From Kitasatospora atroaurantiaca (lineage in GTDB: Bacteria > Actinomycetota > Actinomycetes > Streptomycetales > Streptomycetaceae), in NCBI RefSeq assembly GCF_007828955.1, contig NZ_VIVR01000001.1, positions 6,138,001 through 6,202,000 of the forward strand: a stretch of DNA of 64,000 nt, given 5' to 3'. The position numbers and the translations under genes are program-made. Of the stretch, positions 55,268 through 63,908 are shown one piece after another. Position 1 is the first letter of the stretch. The number at the start of each line of letters is the position of its first letter. Below the pieces are notes generated by a model. The model saw nothing but the letters and a program-made list of their open reading frames with translations. It was not told where the DNA came from and searched no databases.

Positions 55268-56875
55268 ATGACTGTGCGCTACCTGAACGACGCCGACGCC
55301 GCGCCGGTTGACCCAGCGGCCACGCCCGACGGCGAGGCCCTGCCGGGCCCCCGTGAGGAACTTGGCCGGTACGCCGACCTGGGCGGCTTCACGCTTGCCG
55401 CCGACACCCACCCCTGGTACGCGGCCGCCGACGCCATCGGCAGCCCCGAGGACGCCCGGGCCGCCTCCACCGTCCTCGCCGAGCTGCGCAGCGGCGACGT
55501 GCTGGCGACCCGTGCCGCCGTCAGCGGGCTGACGCCCGAGGGCGATCTGGACGAACCGGACACCCTGACCGGGCTGAGCCTGGTCGTCGGCGTCCTCCAG
55601 CGTGTGCAGGGCACCTCCGCCCGGCTGCGCGCCGAGGCCTACGACGCGGACCTGGACGCGCTGACCGCCGCCACGGCCGGCGCACGGTGGCGCAAGCAGC
55701 AGGGCGTGAAGCTCTCCTGGAGCCGGCGCCGCGCGCTGCGCGCCCAGGCGAAGACCCTCGCCCTCGGCTCGCGCACCCGCCGGGTCGACCTGCACGAGGC
55801 CCTGGCCGCGGCGGCAGCGGAGCGTGCGGACTGGGCCGCGCTGACGGCGTCCACCGACGGCGCACGGCCGACGGTCGCGGGCGATGCCACGAAGCTGGCC
55901 GAGGCGGCGCAGGCCGTCGACGCGCTCGGTCAGGCCGTGCGGGCGCTCGGGCGGCTGCTGCCGGGCCGCGACCTGGAGTCGCTGCCGCTGGGCGAGCTCG
56001 CGGAACTGGTCGACCGGCTGGCCGCCGACGAGGGGACGCTCTACCGGCTCCCCACGCTGCGCTCGCTGCGCGCCGGGCTCGCCGAGCAGGGCCTGGAGGA
56101 CCTGCTGGCCGAGCTGACCGAACGCCAGGCCGACCGCGAGGCGGCGACCGCCGCGTACGACCGGCACGTGGGTGCCGAGGCCGCCGACGGTGGCGTGGAG
56201 GCCGCGCGCCAGGCGCTGGCGGCGGGGCCGCGGGCTGAGGTTGAGATCGAGGTCGAGGTCGCTGAGGCGGTCGAGGCTGAGGTCGAGGCCGTCGAGGTTG
56301 AGGCTGAGGTTGCCGAGGTCGAGGTCGCTGAGGCCGTCGAGGCTGAGGTCGAGGTCGAGGCCGTTGAGGTCGAGGCCGAGGTGGAGCCGACGGTGACGGC
56401 GGAGGTCGTCGCTGAGGAGCCCGTCGCCGTCGAGGAGCCCCTGGTCGTCGAATCCGAGCCCGAGCCCGAGGCGGTCGCCGAGCCCGCTGTGACCCCCGAG
56501 GTCGCGGAGATCCCGGAGACCGTCGAGGTCCCCGAGACCGTCGAGGTTGCCGAGGTTGCCGAGGTCCCCGAGGCCGCCGAGGTCGTGGAGCCCGCACCGG
56601 TCGCGGAGGCCGAGCCGGCTGCCGAAGCCGAGGCCGAGGCCGAGCGCCCCAAGCGCGTGCGCCGTCCGAAGAAGCCGGAGCTCACCCCCGGCCGCCCGAT
56701 CACCGCGTACACCCCGGAGGAGCTGACCGCGCTCGTCCGGTGGATCGACAGCGACTTCGTCGAGCGCACCGACGACGAACTGCTGCGCGCCACCATGAAG
56801 GAGCTGGGCTTCGCCCGCCTCGGTCCCCGGATCAAGGATGCGCTCGGCGCCGCCGTCTCCGAGGCCCGTTCCTGA
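55268..56875 (+). CDS. Glu/Val/Ala repeat protein with helicase-associated C-terminal motif
   Basis: 535-aa protein. Residues 1-320 are helical and charged, with ELAELVDRLAADEGTLYRLP and LRAGLAEQGLEDLLAELTERQ resembling middle segments of large actinobacterial superfamily I helicases. Residues about 325-470 are a low-complexity Glu-Val-Ala stretch. The end (TPEELTALVRWIDSD and DDELLRATMKELGFAR) resembles the tail domain of DUF3320-type helicases. No Walker motifs are present, so it is not itself a helicase. Start ATG 55268 lacks an obvious ribosome site. Possibly a decayed or specialised relative; function unknown. Confidence 0.65.
   Translation: MTVRYLNDADAAPVDPAATPDGEALPGPREELGRYADLGGFTLAADTHPWYAAADAIGSPEDARAASTVLAELRSGDVLATRAAVSGLTPEGDLDEPDTLTGLSLVVGVLQRVQGTSARLRAEAYDADLDALTAATAGARWRKQQGVKLSWSRRRALRAQAKTLALGSRTRRVDLHEALAAAAAERADWAALTASTDGARPTVAGDATKLAEAAQAVDALGQAVRALGRLLPGRDLESLPLGELAELVDRLAADEGTLYRLPTLRSLRAGLAEQGLEDLLAELTERQADREAATAAYDRHVGAEAADGGVEAARQALAAGPRAEVEIEVEVAEAVEAEVEAVEVEAEVAEVEVAEAVEAEVEVEAVEVEAEVEPTVTAEVVAEEPVAVEEPLVVESEPEPEAVAEPAVTPEVAEIPETVEVPETVEVAEVAEVPEAAEVVEPAPVAEAEPAAEAEAEAERPKRVRRPKKPELTPGRPITAYTPEELTALVRWIDSDFVERTDDELLRATMKELGFARLGPRIKDALGAAVSEARS
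56238..56400. repeat. Degenerate GAGGTCGAGGCC-type repeats coding for Glu-Val/Glu-Ala
   Basis: About 160 bp of imperfect 6- and 12-bp repeats (GAGGTC, GAGGCT, GAGGTT units) giving alternating Glu-Val and Glu-Ala. Prone to length variation by slippage in multiples of six. Confidence 0.85.
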
Positions 56876-56891
56876 CCGCACCGCCACCACC

Positions 56892-56940
56892 GGGCGCGCC
56901 CGCCGGTCCCCTCCCAGGAGGGCGACCCGCGGGCGCGTCC
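56892..56940. terminator. Bidirectional terminator between convergent genes
   Basis: Outer arms 56892-56903 and 56929-56940 (12 bp, one mismatch) enclose a small inner hairpin CCCTCC/GGAGGG (56909-56922). It fills the gap between the repeat-protein gene and the convergent dioxygenase gene. Confidence 0.6.
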
Positions 56941-56944
56941 GTGT

Positions 56945-57916
56945 TCACGCCACGGTGATCGCGTCGAGCTTGGCCTTCAGGTACTCCGTCGAGTCGACCG
57001 TCTCGTACGCGACCCGCCCGACCGGCGCGGGCAGCGGCGCCACCCTGGTGTGGGGGTCGCACTCGTAGAAGTACACCAGCGACATCAGCTCCTCCTCCGG
57101 TGCGTGCGGCGACGGCGGCAGCACCCGGTGCCGGCCCGACCGCCACCGGTCACCCGTCCAACGGGCCATCAGGTCCCCGATGTTGACCGTCAGCGCCGCC
57201 GGGTCGTACGGGGCGTCGGCCCAGCCCTGCTGCTCCGTCCAGACCTGCAGTCCGCCCTTGCCCTGCTGCCGGTCGAGCAGCGTCACCGTGCCGAAGTCGG
57301 TGTGCGGGCCGATCCGGTACTGGTCCGGCAGCGGCTCGCCGACCACGCCGACGCCGGGGTACCAGTTGATGTTGCACGTGTAGGTGGGCGCGGCGGTGTG
57401 CCGGGTGAAGAAGTCCTCCGCCTGACCGAGCGCCGCCGCGAGCAGCCGCAGCGTCTCGTCCGCGACCGCCCGCATCCGGTCCATGTACCCCTCGACCACC
57501 GCCTGGAGCCGCGGTGCCTCCGTGCTCGGCCAGACGTTCCGCTGGAACCAGAACGCGTCCAACTCCGCGTCCCCGGTGCCGGCTTCCGCGCCCACCGTCC
57601 AGGACTCCTTGAGGTCCGGCGGTGTCTCGGTCCCCTCCGAGTAGCCGTTGGCCTCCGCGCCCTGGCCCAGCCAGCCCCGGCCGCCGACCGCCACTGCGAA
57701 CTTCTGCTTGACCTCGAGCGGCAGGGCGAAGAACTCCCGTGCTGCCGCCCGCACCTCCTCGCGCTCCTGCTCCGTCACCCCGTGCCCGGTGATCAGCAGG
57801 AACCCCGCCCGGCCGAGCGCCTCGTCGACGCTGCGGGCGATCCGCTCACGCGCGGCCGCGTCACCTGTCGTCCATGTGCCCAGGTCGATGGTGGGGATCC
57901 GAACCTCGCTCAACAC
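56945..57916 (-). CDS. Isopenicillin N synthase-family Fe(II)/2-oxoglutarate dioxygenase
   Basis: 323-aa dioxygenase with the N-terminal DIOX_N region (IPTIDLGTW, FLLITGHGV) and the double-stranded beta helix. Iron ligands are His and Asp in GPHTDFGTVTLL (about residues 204-206) and the distal His in SGRHRVLPPS (about 260), whose Arg-x-Ser type end binds 2-oxoglutarate. It follows the cytosine deaminase gene by 21 bp in the same direction, so they form an operon. Fungal thymine-7-hydroxylase belongs to this fold family, so a pyrimidine substrate is plausible; unproven. Confidence 0.9.
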   Translation of the reverse strand: MLSEVRIPTIDLGTWTTGDAAARERIARSVDEALGRAGFLLITGHGVTEQEREEVRAAAREFFALPLEVKQKFAVAVGGRGWLGQGAEANGYSEGTETPPDLKESWTVGAEAGTGDAELDAFWFQRNVWPSTEAPRLQAVVEGYMDRMRAVADETLRLLAAALGQAEDFFTRHTAAPTYTCNINWYPGVGVVGEPLPDQYRIGPHTDFGTVTLLDRQQGKGGLQVWTEQQGWADAPYDPAALTVNIGDLMARWTGDRWRSGRHRVLPPSPHAPEEELMSLVYFYECDPHTRVAPLPAPVGRVAYETVDSTEYLKAKLDAITVA

Positions 57917-57937
57917 TGCCTCCTGAGACCGCCTCGG

Positions 57938-58378
57938 CTACTCGCCGATGTCCTCGAACCACAGCTCGGGTCGAGCCGTGATGAAGTCCTCCATCAGCCG
58001 GACGCACGTGGGGTCGTCCAGCACCGTGACCGCCACGCCGTTGGCCGTCAGCCAGTCGTGGCCACCGGTGAAGGTCCGCGCCTCGCCGACCACCACCCGT
58101 CCGATCCCGAACTGCCGTACCAGGCCCGAGCAGTACCAGCAGGGCGACAGCGTGGTCACCATCGTCGTCCGTCCGTACCCGCGCAGCCGGCCCGCCGCGC
58201 GGAAGGCCGCCGTCTCCGCGTGCATCGACGGATCGCCGTCCTGCACCCGGCGGTTGTGCCCGCGCCCCAGCACCTCGCCGTCCGGACCGAAGAGCGCGGC
58301 ACCGATCGGGATGCCGCCCTCCGCCAGCCCGGCCCGGGCCTCCTCGACCGCCACGGCCAGCATCTGTTGGGGATCCAC
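57938..58378 (-). CDS. Cytosine deaminase (yeast Fcy1-like)
   Basis: 146-aa zinc nucleobase deaminase: cytosine to uracil and ammonia. CDA-fold motifs: zinc His and proton-shuttle Glu in MHAETAAF (about residue 52), zinc Cys pair in SPCWYC (about 80). The C-terminus LWFEDIGE closely matches the conserved end of yeast cytosine deaminase, better than guanine or tRNA deaminases. GTG 58378 has GAGG about seven bases upstream; the longer frame to 58504 runs into the divergent PucR gene. The adjacent NCS1 permease and PucR regulator support nucleobase salvage. Confidence 0.9.
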   Translation of the reverse strand: MDPQQMLAVAVEEARAGLAEGGIPIGAALFGPDGEVLGRGHNRRVQDGDPSMHAETAAFRAAGRLRGYGRTTMVTTLSPCWYCSGLVRQFGIGRVVVGEARTFTGGHDWLTANGVAVTVLDDPTCVRLMEDFITARPELWFEDIGE

Positions 58379-58431
58379 TGCCTCACCTCGGCCTCTCTCG
58401 TCGACTCTCCTCGACGGAAACATCACCGCAA

Positions 58432-58447
58432 TGTCCGGAACGTACCC
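58432..58447. promoter_or_regulatory. CGTACG-related site between cytosine deaminase and PucR genes
   Basis: TGTCCGGAACGTACCC matches 13 of 16 bases with the minus-strand version of the site near 61221-61240 upstream of the permease gene. It lies midway in the 116-bp divergent spacer (54 and 48 bp from the two starts), suitable for control of both promoters by the PucR protein. Confidence 0.45.
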
Positions 58448-58494
58448 TCCCAGGCGCCCACCAATGAGCCCGCCATGCCCGCCGGGAGCCCGCG

Positions 58495-59841
58495 ATGACC
58501 GCACTCACCCTCCGCGAGATCCTCGCCTTCGACGTGCTCGGCCCGGCCTCGCCCGTCCTGCTGGCCGGGCGGGCGGCACTGGACCGGCCGGTCCGCTGGG
58601 TCCACTCCAGCGAGGTGTACGAGGGTTACGCCTTCCTCTACGGCGGCGAGTTGCTGCTCACCAACGGCTACGGGCTGGCGCACACCTCCGCCGAGCAGCA
58701 GCGGACGTACGTCCGCGAGCTGGCCGCCAGAGGTGTGGCCGCCGTGTTCATCGAGGTCGGCCGTGCCCTGCCGACCATGCCGGAGGCCGTGGTCGCCGAG
58801 AGCGAACGGGTGGGCCTGCCGCTGGTGGCGCTGCGCCGCGTCGTACCGTTCGTCCGGATCGCCGAGGCGGTGAACACCGCGATCGTCTCGCTCTCGCTGG
58901 CCGAGCGGACCACCCGCCGCTACCGCGACACCGCGCACACCGCCCCGGGCGCCGACCGGGCCGCCCATGCGGCGGCGCTCCTCGCCGACCTGGCCGACGC
59001 CGTCCCGGTCGGCCGCGCGGAGGCGGCGGCCCGGGCCGAGCTGGCCGGGTTCCGCGCCGCGCCGGGCACCCGCCTGATCGGACTCGCCGCCCGCGAGCTG
59101 CCGGAACCGGCACTGCGCCAGGCGGCCCAGGGCCCGGTGCTCCTCGCCGAGCTGCCCGGTGCCCTGCTGGCCCTGATCGGCGTCCCGCCGGGCCCGGACG
59201 CCGTCCGCGCCGTGCGGACCGCCCTGCTGGAGGCGGCGCCCGCCGGGGCGGTCGTCGGTCTGGGCCCGGCCGTGCCGGCCGAGGCGGGCTGGGACAGGTA
59301 CGGCGAGACCCTCCGGGAGGCCAGGACCACCCTCGAACTCGCCGTCACCGTCCCGCCCGCCGAGCCGGGTTCCGCCGCCCGCTCCGGCGAGGCGTTCGTG
59401 ACCTCCGCACGGGCGCTCACCCTGGAACGCGAGCTCACCCGCAGTGGCGGCCCCGAACGCTGGGCCCGCCTCGCCGACGACGCGCTGGGCCCGCTGCTGG
59501 CCTGGGAGGCCCGCCACCCGAGCGACCTGGTCCGCACGCTGGAGGTCCACCTGCGCAACGGCTGCTCGCCGACCCGTACCGCCGCCCTGCTGCACATAGG
59601 ACGGCAGTCGCTCTACCAACGCCTCGAGCGGATCGAACTGCTGCTCGGCACCGAGGTCGACGACCCGGACCTGCAGGGCGAGTTGCTGCTCGCCACCTGC
59701 GCCCACCGCCTGCTGCGCGCCGGTCAGCGCGAGGGTGCCAACCCCGGTACCCGCCGCAGCCCCGCGTACAGCAGGGCCGTCAGCACGAAGCCGACCACGC
59801 AGGTCAGATCCCCGATCGAGGGCGCCGCCTTGGCGACGTAG
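58495..59841 (+). CDS. PucR-family transcriptional regulator
   Basis: 448-aa regulator: N-terminal PucR domain (LTLREILAFDVLG, about residues 4-120, with LLLTNGYG), GGDEF-like degenerate middle, and C-terminal PucR HTH (about 340-400, LEVHLRNGCSPTRTAALLHI and QSLYQRLERIE). This family controls purine and other nucleobase or amide pathways. It lies divergent from the cytosine deaminase operon. Its 3' end overlaps the convergent NCS1 permease gene by 118 bp; the final 40 residues after LLRAGQR look like readthrough sequence and are not part of the domain. Confidence 0.92.
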   Translation: MTALTLREILAFDVLGPASPVLLAGRAALDRPVRWVHSSEVYEGYAFLYGGELLLTNGYGLAHTSAEQQRTYVRELAARGVAAVFIEVGRALPTMPEAVVAESERVGLPLVALRRVVPFVRIAEAVNTAIVSLSLAERTTRRYRDTAHTAPGADRAAHAAALLADLADAVPVGRAEAAARAELAGFRAAPGTRLIGLAARELPEPALRQAAQGPVLLAELPGALLALIGVPPGPDAVRAVRTALLEAAPAGAVVGLGPAVPAEAGWDRYGETLREARTTLELAVTVPPAEPGSAARSGEAFVTSARALTLERELTRSGGPERWARLADDALGPLLAWEARHPSDLVRTLEVHLRNGCSPTRTAALLHIGRQSLYQRLERIELLLGTEVDDPDLQGELLLATCAHRLLRAGQREGANPGTRRSPAYSRAVSTKPTTQVRSPIEGAALAT

Positions 59842-61154
59842 CCGGTGAACTGCTCCTGGTTGCTGAACAGCAGGACGGAGACCAGCGTCCCGGCCAGCAT
59901 CGACACCGGTCCGGCCCATACCTCGTACGAGGCGTCCGCCATCCGCTCGCCCGCCGCCTCGTCCGTGCCCCCGGCCCGGTGCCGCAGCCACTGGTCGACG
60001 AAGACGACGGCCAGCCAGGGCGCCACCCAGTACGCGATCACCAGCAGGAACGCCTCGTACGAGTGCCCGGCGTCGCTCAGCCCGCTCCACGCGACCAGGA
60101 AGCCGAGCAGACCGATCACCAGGGCCACCGGACCGCGCGGCAGACGGCGCAGGCCGAGCGACACGAAGGACATGCCGGCCGAGTAGATGTTGATGGCGTT
60201 CGCCGAGATGGCGCCCAGCATGATGGCGAGCAGCGTCAAGTTGCCGAGCCAGCCCGGGAGATGGCCGGTGAAGGCGGCGGTCGGGTTCTTCTCGCCGCTC
60301 ACGATGGTCGCCGAGGCCGCGCCGACCACCGCGAGGACGGAGACACCGACGAAGACGCCCACCGCGGGGTAGGTGATGACCTTCCAGCGCGGTGCGGTCG
60401 AGGGGAGGTAGCGGGTGTAGTCGGCGGCGAAGGGGTTCCACCCGGCGGCGTACCCGAAGGCCGTGCTGAACGCCAGCATGAAGCCGCCGAAGCCGCCCGC
60501 CGTGCCGGCCGCACCGCCCAGGTGCGCCTTGCCGAGGGTGACCGCCGATGCCGCCAGGAAGACGACGGTGAGCAGCGGAAGCGCGTACTTCTCGAAGCCG
60601 TGCACGAAGTTGTGCCCCAGATACGCCACCGCGATCTGCGCGATCACCACCAGGACCAGGCAGAACAGCGTCGGCATCCCGGACAGCGTGCTGAGAGCGA
60701 AGGCCCCGGAGACGCTGTTGACGGCGAACCAACCCAGGCCCGCGCCGACCGCGTTGAGCCCGGCCGGCAGCGCATTGCCCCACCGCCCGAACGCCACCCG
60801 GCCGGCCACCATCTGCGGCACGCCGAACCGCGGCCCGTACGCGCTGAGCCACCCGTGCGTGACCGAGCCGACGGCCGTGCCGAGCAGCAGAGCGGCACTG
60901 GCCGTCCAGAAGCCGAGGCCGAAGAAGAGCACCGAGATCACGCCGATGTAGATGGTCGCGAACTCCATGTTCGGCGAGAGCCACGTCCACAGCAGCCCCA
61001 ACGGACTGCCGTGCCGGGCCTCTTCGGGGATCGGCTCGGCGCCGGTCGGCTCAACGGCGAGGACGTGGGAACCGTAGGCGGTGATGTCGGCGTTCAGGTC
61101 TGCGGGGTCACTGACGGAGGTACCGTCGTCCCCGCGCGTGGGGGCTGTCGTCAT
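59724..61154 (-). CDS. NCS1-family nucleobase permease (cytosine permease-like)
   Basis: 476-aa membrane transporter with about twelve helices. NCS1 features: LGLLWTWLSPNMEFATIYIG in the first helix, GVPQMVAGRVAFGRWGNALP, GWNPFAADYTRYLP (about residue 250), and SANAINIYSAGMSF. Closest in type to CodB-like and other purine/cytosine permeases. It supplies substrate for the cytosine deaminase. The promoter region carries paired CGTACG boxes (61189-61237). The 3' end is antisense to the PucR gene end. Confidence 0.92.
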   Translation of the reverse strand: MTTAPTRGDDGTSVSDPADLNADITAYGSHVLAVEPTGAEPIPEEARHGSPLGLLWTWLSPNMEFATIYIGVISVLFFGLGFWTASAALLLGTAVGSVTHGWLSAYGPRFGVPQMVAGRVAFGRWGNALPAGLNAVGAGLGWFAVNSVSGAFALSTLSGMPTLFCLVLVVIAQIAVAYLGHNFVHGFEKYALPLLTVVFLAASAVTLGKAHLGGAAGTAGGFGGFMLAFSTAFGYAAGWNPFAADYTRYLPSTAPRWKVITYPAVGVFVGVSVLAVVGAASATIVSGEKNPTAAFTGHLPGWLGNLTLLAIMLGAISANAINIYSAGMSFVSLGLRRLPRGPVALVIGLLGFLVAWSGLSDAGHSYEAFLLVIAYWVAPWLAVVFVDQWLRHRAGGTDEAAGERMADASYEVWAGPVSMLAGTLVSVLLFSNQEQFTGYVAKAAPSIGDLTCVVGFVLTALLYAGLRRVPGLAPSR

Positions 61155-61188
61155 GCCCTAAATCTCGGCCCCGCACGCACCGGCGCCA

Positions 61189-61237
61189 ACGTACGGGCCG
61201 TACGTATCCGGGCGCATGGGTGCGTACGTTCCGTACG
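61189..61237. promoter_or_regulatory. Paired CGTACG-N3-CGTACG operators upstream of NCS1 permease
   Basis: CGTACG occurs at 61190, 61199, 61223 and 61232, that is two CGTACG-N3-CGTACG units with centres 33 bp apart (three helical turns). The first is a 17-bp near-perfect palindrome ACGTACGGGCCGTACGT (61189-61205). They lie 35-83 bp before the permease start. A diverged version is at 58432-58447. Likely bound by the PucR regulator. Confidence 0.6.
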
Positions 61238-61279
61238 TCCTGCGCCCGTTGTGCCCCGGCGCATTGCCGAGCAGTTAAC

Positions 61280-62599
61280 CTACGGTTTCCCCGTGGCCGC
61301 GACGGGCGGCTCCGCATGTTCGGGGACGATGCGGTGCAGGCCCTTGCGGTCGTAGTAGGTGGTCATGCCGAAGCCGAAGACGAGGGCCGCCACCACGGCG
61401 ACGGAGATCATGATCCAGGCTCGGGTGAGGCCCGCGTCGCCCTGGGCGTCGAAGTAGAGGATCGCGCGGACGCCGTCGGCGAGCTGGCGCATGGGTTCGA
61501 ACTCGGACAGCACCCGGTAGAAGTCCGGCAGGGCCTGCAGCGGGATGGTGGCGCCCGAGGAGGGCAGCGCGAGCGCGATGAACACGAACATGGCGACCAG
61601 CTGGCCGATCCCGCCGAACGCGGCGAGCAGAGCCTGGACGCCGAGCCCCACCGCGGCCGTCGCGCAGACCGAGAAGATCCACAGCAGCGGGAGGTGCGAG
61701 GCGTCCATGTCCAGAAATCCGACACTGGCGAGCATCACCAGGCTGGACGTCAGCACGGAGAGTACGACCGACATCGTGGAGGTGATCGCGAGCGTCTGGG
61801 TCCGGCTGATCGGCACCGTGGGCAGCTGGGTGCGCAGCGGGCCGAGCTCATTGGCCGTGTACCCGAGGGCGACGTCGACGCTGTTGCTGATCACGTTGGC
61901 GCCCAGGAATCCGGCCAGGACCAGCAGCAGCGTGTAGTAGAACGCGGTCAGCCCCAGGCCGCTGCGGGTGCCGAGCGGATGGCCGACCACAACATTGACC
62001 GTGATGGGGTCCGCCAGGAGGAGCTGCTCAGCGTTGGTCGCTGTCGCTCCCTGGGCCTGCCGGCCACTCGTGAGCGTGGCGCCGAGCTGCAGCGAGGCGG
62101 TGTGCGCCGCCTGCTGGGCGATGGAGTTGGCCAGCGAGGAGGCCAGGCTGCCCGCGCCCGGATTGGTGAGCACCGTCATGGTCGGCCGCGGGGGCGTCTG
62201 CTGCCCGGTGGCCCCCAGCGCCGCCACGGACGCGGTGAAGCCCTCGGGCACCTCCAGAACCCCGTACAGCTTGGCCGAGGCCAGGCCCTCCTTGGCCTCG
62301 GCCTCGTCCAGCAGCCGCCAGGAGACCTGGCCGTGCGGGTCGGGTGAACCGGCGATGGCGGTGGTGATCTGTGCGCCCAGATTCGTCGGTTGGCCGGCCA
62401 CGGTGGCGCCCTGGTCGGCATTCACCAGACCGATGGGCATCCGGTGCAGGTCGCCGCGCGGATCGAGGATGCCGCCCATGTAGATCAGCGAGAGCAGCAG
62501 CGTCACCAGGCCGATGACGATCACCGGGACCACCCAGATCTTGGGGGTCCTCAGTACCTGCCACGCGGTGACGCCGGGCGCAGCCTGATTCGATGACAT
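61280..62599 (-). CDS. YhgE/Pip-like membrane protein (DUF3533, ABC-2 permease fold)
   Basis: 439-aa membrane protein. One helix near the N-terminus (about residues 22-45), a long extracytoplasmic domain (about 45-215) with MPIGLVNADQG and VVVGHPLGTRSGLGL, then five or six helices in the C-terminal half. This is the layout of the DUF3533/YhgE-Pip branch of ABC-2 membrane proteins. No ATPase gene is adjacent. Start ATG 62599 has GGGAG upstream; a longer frame to 62635 is rejected. Role unknown, perhaps phage or peptide sensitivity or export. Confidence 0.85.
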   Translation of the reverse strand: MSSNQAAPGVTAWQVLRTPKIWVVPVIVIGLVTLLLSLIYMGGILDPRGDLHRMPIGLVNADQGATVAGQPTNLGAQITTAIAGSPDPHGQVSWRLLDEAEAKEGLASAKLYGVLEVPEGFTASVAALGATGQQTPPRPTMTVLTNPGAGSLASSLANSIAQQAAHTASLQLGATLTSGRQAQGATATNAEQLLLADPITVNVVVGHPLGTRSGLGLTAFYYTLLLVLAGFLGANVISNSVDVALGYTANELGPLRTQLPTVPISRTQTLAITSTMSVVLSVLTSSLVMLASVGFLDMDASHLPLLWIFSVCATAAVGLGVQALLAAFGGIGQLVAMFVFIALALPSSGATIPLQALPDFYRVLSEFEPMRQLADGVRAILYFDAQGDAGLTRAWIMISVAVVAALVFGFGMTTYYDRKGLHRIVPEHAEPPVAATGKP

Positions 62600-62691
62600 G
62601 GGTCTCCCGGGATGACAACCACCGCGTCGACCCACAAATTATCCGGTTCACCCCGTTCTGTCCCGCCGCCTCGCCCGAGCGCATCGGAGTG

Positions 62692-63654
62692 TCAGAAGCG
62701 CAGCGGCGTCAGGTGCTCGGGCACCACCACCCGGGAACGTGGCGCCGCCTGCCGGGCCTCGGTCAGGAATCCGGCCAGGTCGGCGGCCGGATCCTTGACG
62801 GCCGGATCGGTCAGCGGCGTCTCGAAGTTGTCCCAGTGCACCGGGACGACGGTCCTCGGGAGGTCCAGCGCCTTGAGCAGCCGGGGCAGGTAGCGGTGCG
62901 TCGCCTTGCTGTTCTGGACGGCGATCATCGCCACGTCCGGCCGCAGACCTGCCACATTGCGCTCGACGAAGTCGCTGGCACCCATCAGGAAGGCCGCCGG
63001 GCCGCCGCCGAACCGCACCTGGAAGGCGAGCGTGTCGCCCTCCGGCAGGTCGGAGATGGTGGCCGGTGCGACCGCGGGCGGGGCGGTGAGGGTGCCCGGT
63101 GCGAAATAGCGGTGCTTCGGGTTGCGGCTGTGCAGGCTCGACACGACCTCGACCACGCAGAAGCCGAAGTCCAGCACCTCGCCTCCCTTGACCACGACGA
63201 GCTGCGCCGGGTCGACGCCCAGCGCCGTGAGGAGGTGACAGGTGGTCTGGGTGCCGACGACGGGCGCCTTGGTGGCCTTGGCGATGTACGGGACGTCGTT
63301 GAAGTGGTCCCAGTGGCTGTGGCTGACCAGGACGAGGTCCGCGGCGCCGGCGTGCTGGTCCACCAGATCGCCCCTGGTCGTCAGCTCGGTACGCGGGTTG
63401 AAGACACCCTTCGCCAGGCCCGTGTCGAAGCGGGTGATGTACGGATCGAAGAGCACCGTCCGCTCCTCGGCGTCCATCCGCCAGCCGGCGTTGCCCAGCC
63501 ACCGGAACACCGTCCCGGTCCCGGCTGCGGCGCCGTCCTCCCGGCCGGTCCCGGCCGCCTCCGCGGGCATCGCCACCGAACCGACCACCGGGAGCGCGGC
63601 CCCCGCGGCGGCCGTCCGAAGGAACCCCCGTCGTCCTAACCTGCTGTCCTGCAC
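62692..63654 (-). CDS. Tat-exported MBL-fold metallo-hydrolase
   Basis: 320-aa beta-lactamase-fold hydrolase with a twin-arginine signal (LGRRGFLRTAAAGAALP) cleaved near PAEAAG. Metal motif HSHWDH (about residues 111-116), further likely ligands His154 (LHSRN), Asp in LMGASDF, and His in VPVHWDNFE near residue 275. The pattern resembles UlaG/RomA-like lactonases and phosphodiesterases of the L-ascorbate group. Substrate unknown; acts outside the membrane. 92 bp upstream of the YhgE-like gene on the same strand. Confidence 0.9.
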   Translation of the reverse strand: MQDSRLGRRGFLRTAAAGAALPVVGSVAMPAEAAGTGREDGAAAGTGTVFRWLGNAGWRMDAEERTVLFDPYITRFDTGLAKGVFNPRTELTTRGDLVDQHAGAADLVLVSHSHWDHFNDVPYIAKATKAPVVGTQTTCHLLTALGVDPAQLVVVKGGEVLDFGFCVVEVVSSLHSRNPKHRYFAPGTLTAPPAVAPATISDLPEGDTLAFQVRFGGGPAAFLMGASDFVERNVAGLRPDVAMIAVQNSKATHRYLPRLLKALDLPRTVVPVHWDNFETPLTDPAVKDPAADLAGFLTEARQAAPRSRVVVPEHLTPLRF

Positions 63655-63908
63655 GGCTGGTGATCTCCCCTCAGCTCAGCTCCGGCGGGCACGGCTGCCC
63701 ACGCCTGCACCATAGGATCATCCGCGTCGAACATTCGTCCACGATTCGACGTAATCCGTACACCGCCGGGCGGACTCGGTCCCGGTCGAAGGCGGCCGGG
63801 ACCGCGCCCCCGTCGTGGTTGCTCAGCTGCCCGTCCACTGGCGGAGCCTCCGGCCCGAGGGGCTCCCGGCCGCCCGGTCGCCGGGTGGCGCCGTCTAGGC
63901 TTCTGGAC

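Noticed and set aside
51982..55269. 1095-codon minus-strand frame from the cupin through the LMF-like gene
   Set aside because: Only the first 136 codons counted from the cupin start are real; the rest is antisense to, or out of frame with, the EamA and LMF-like genes.
56041..56835. Ser/Thr-rich repeat protein on the minus strand
   Set aside because: It is the antisense reading of the Glu-Val-Ala repeats in the plus-strand gene, whose ends have domain resemblance.
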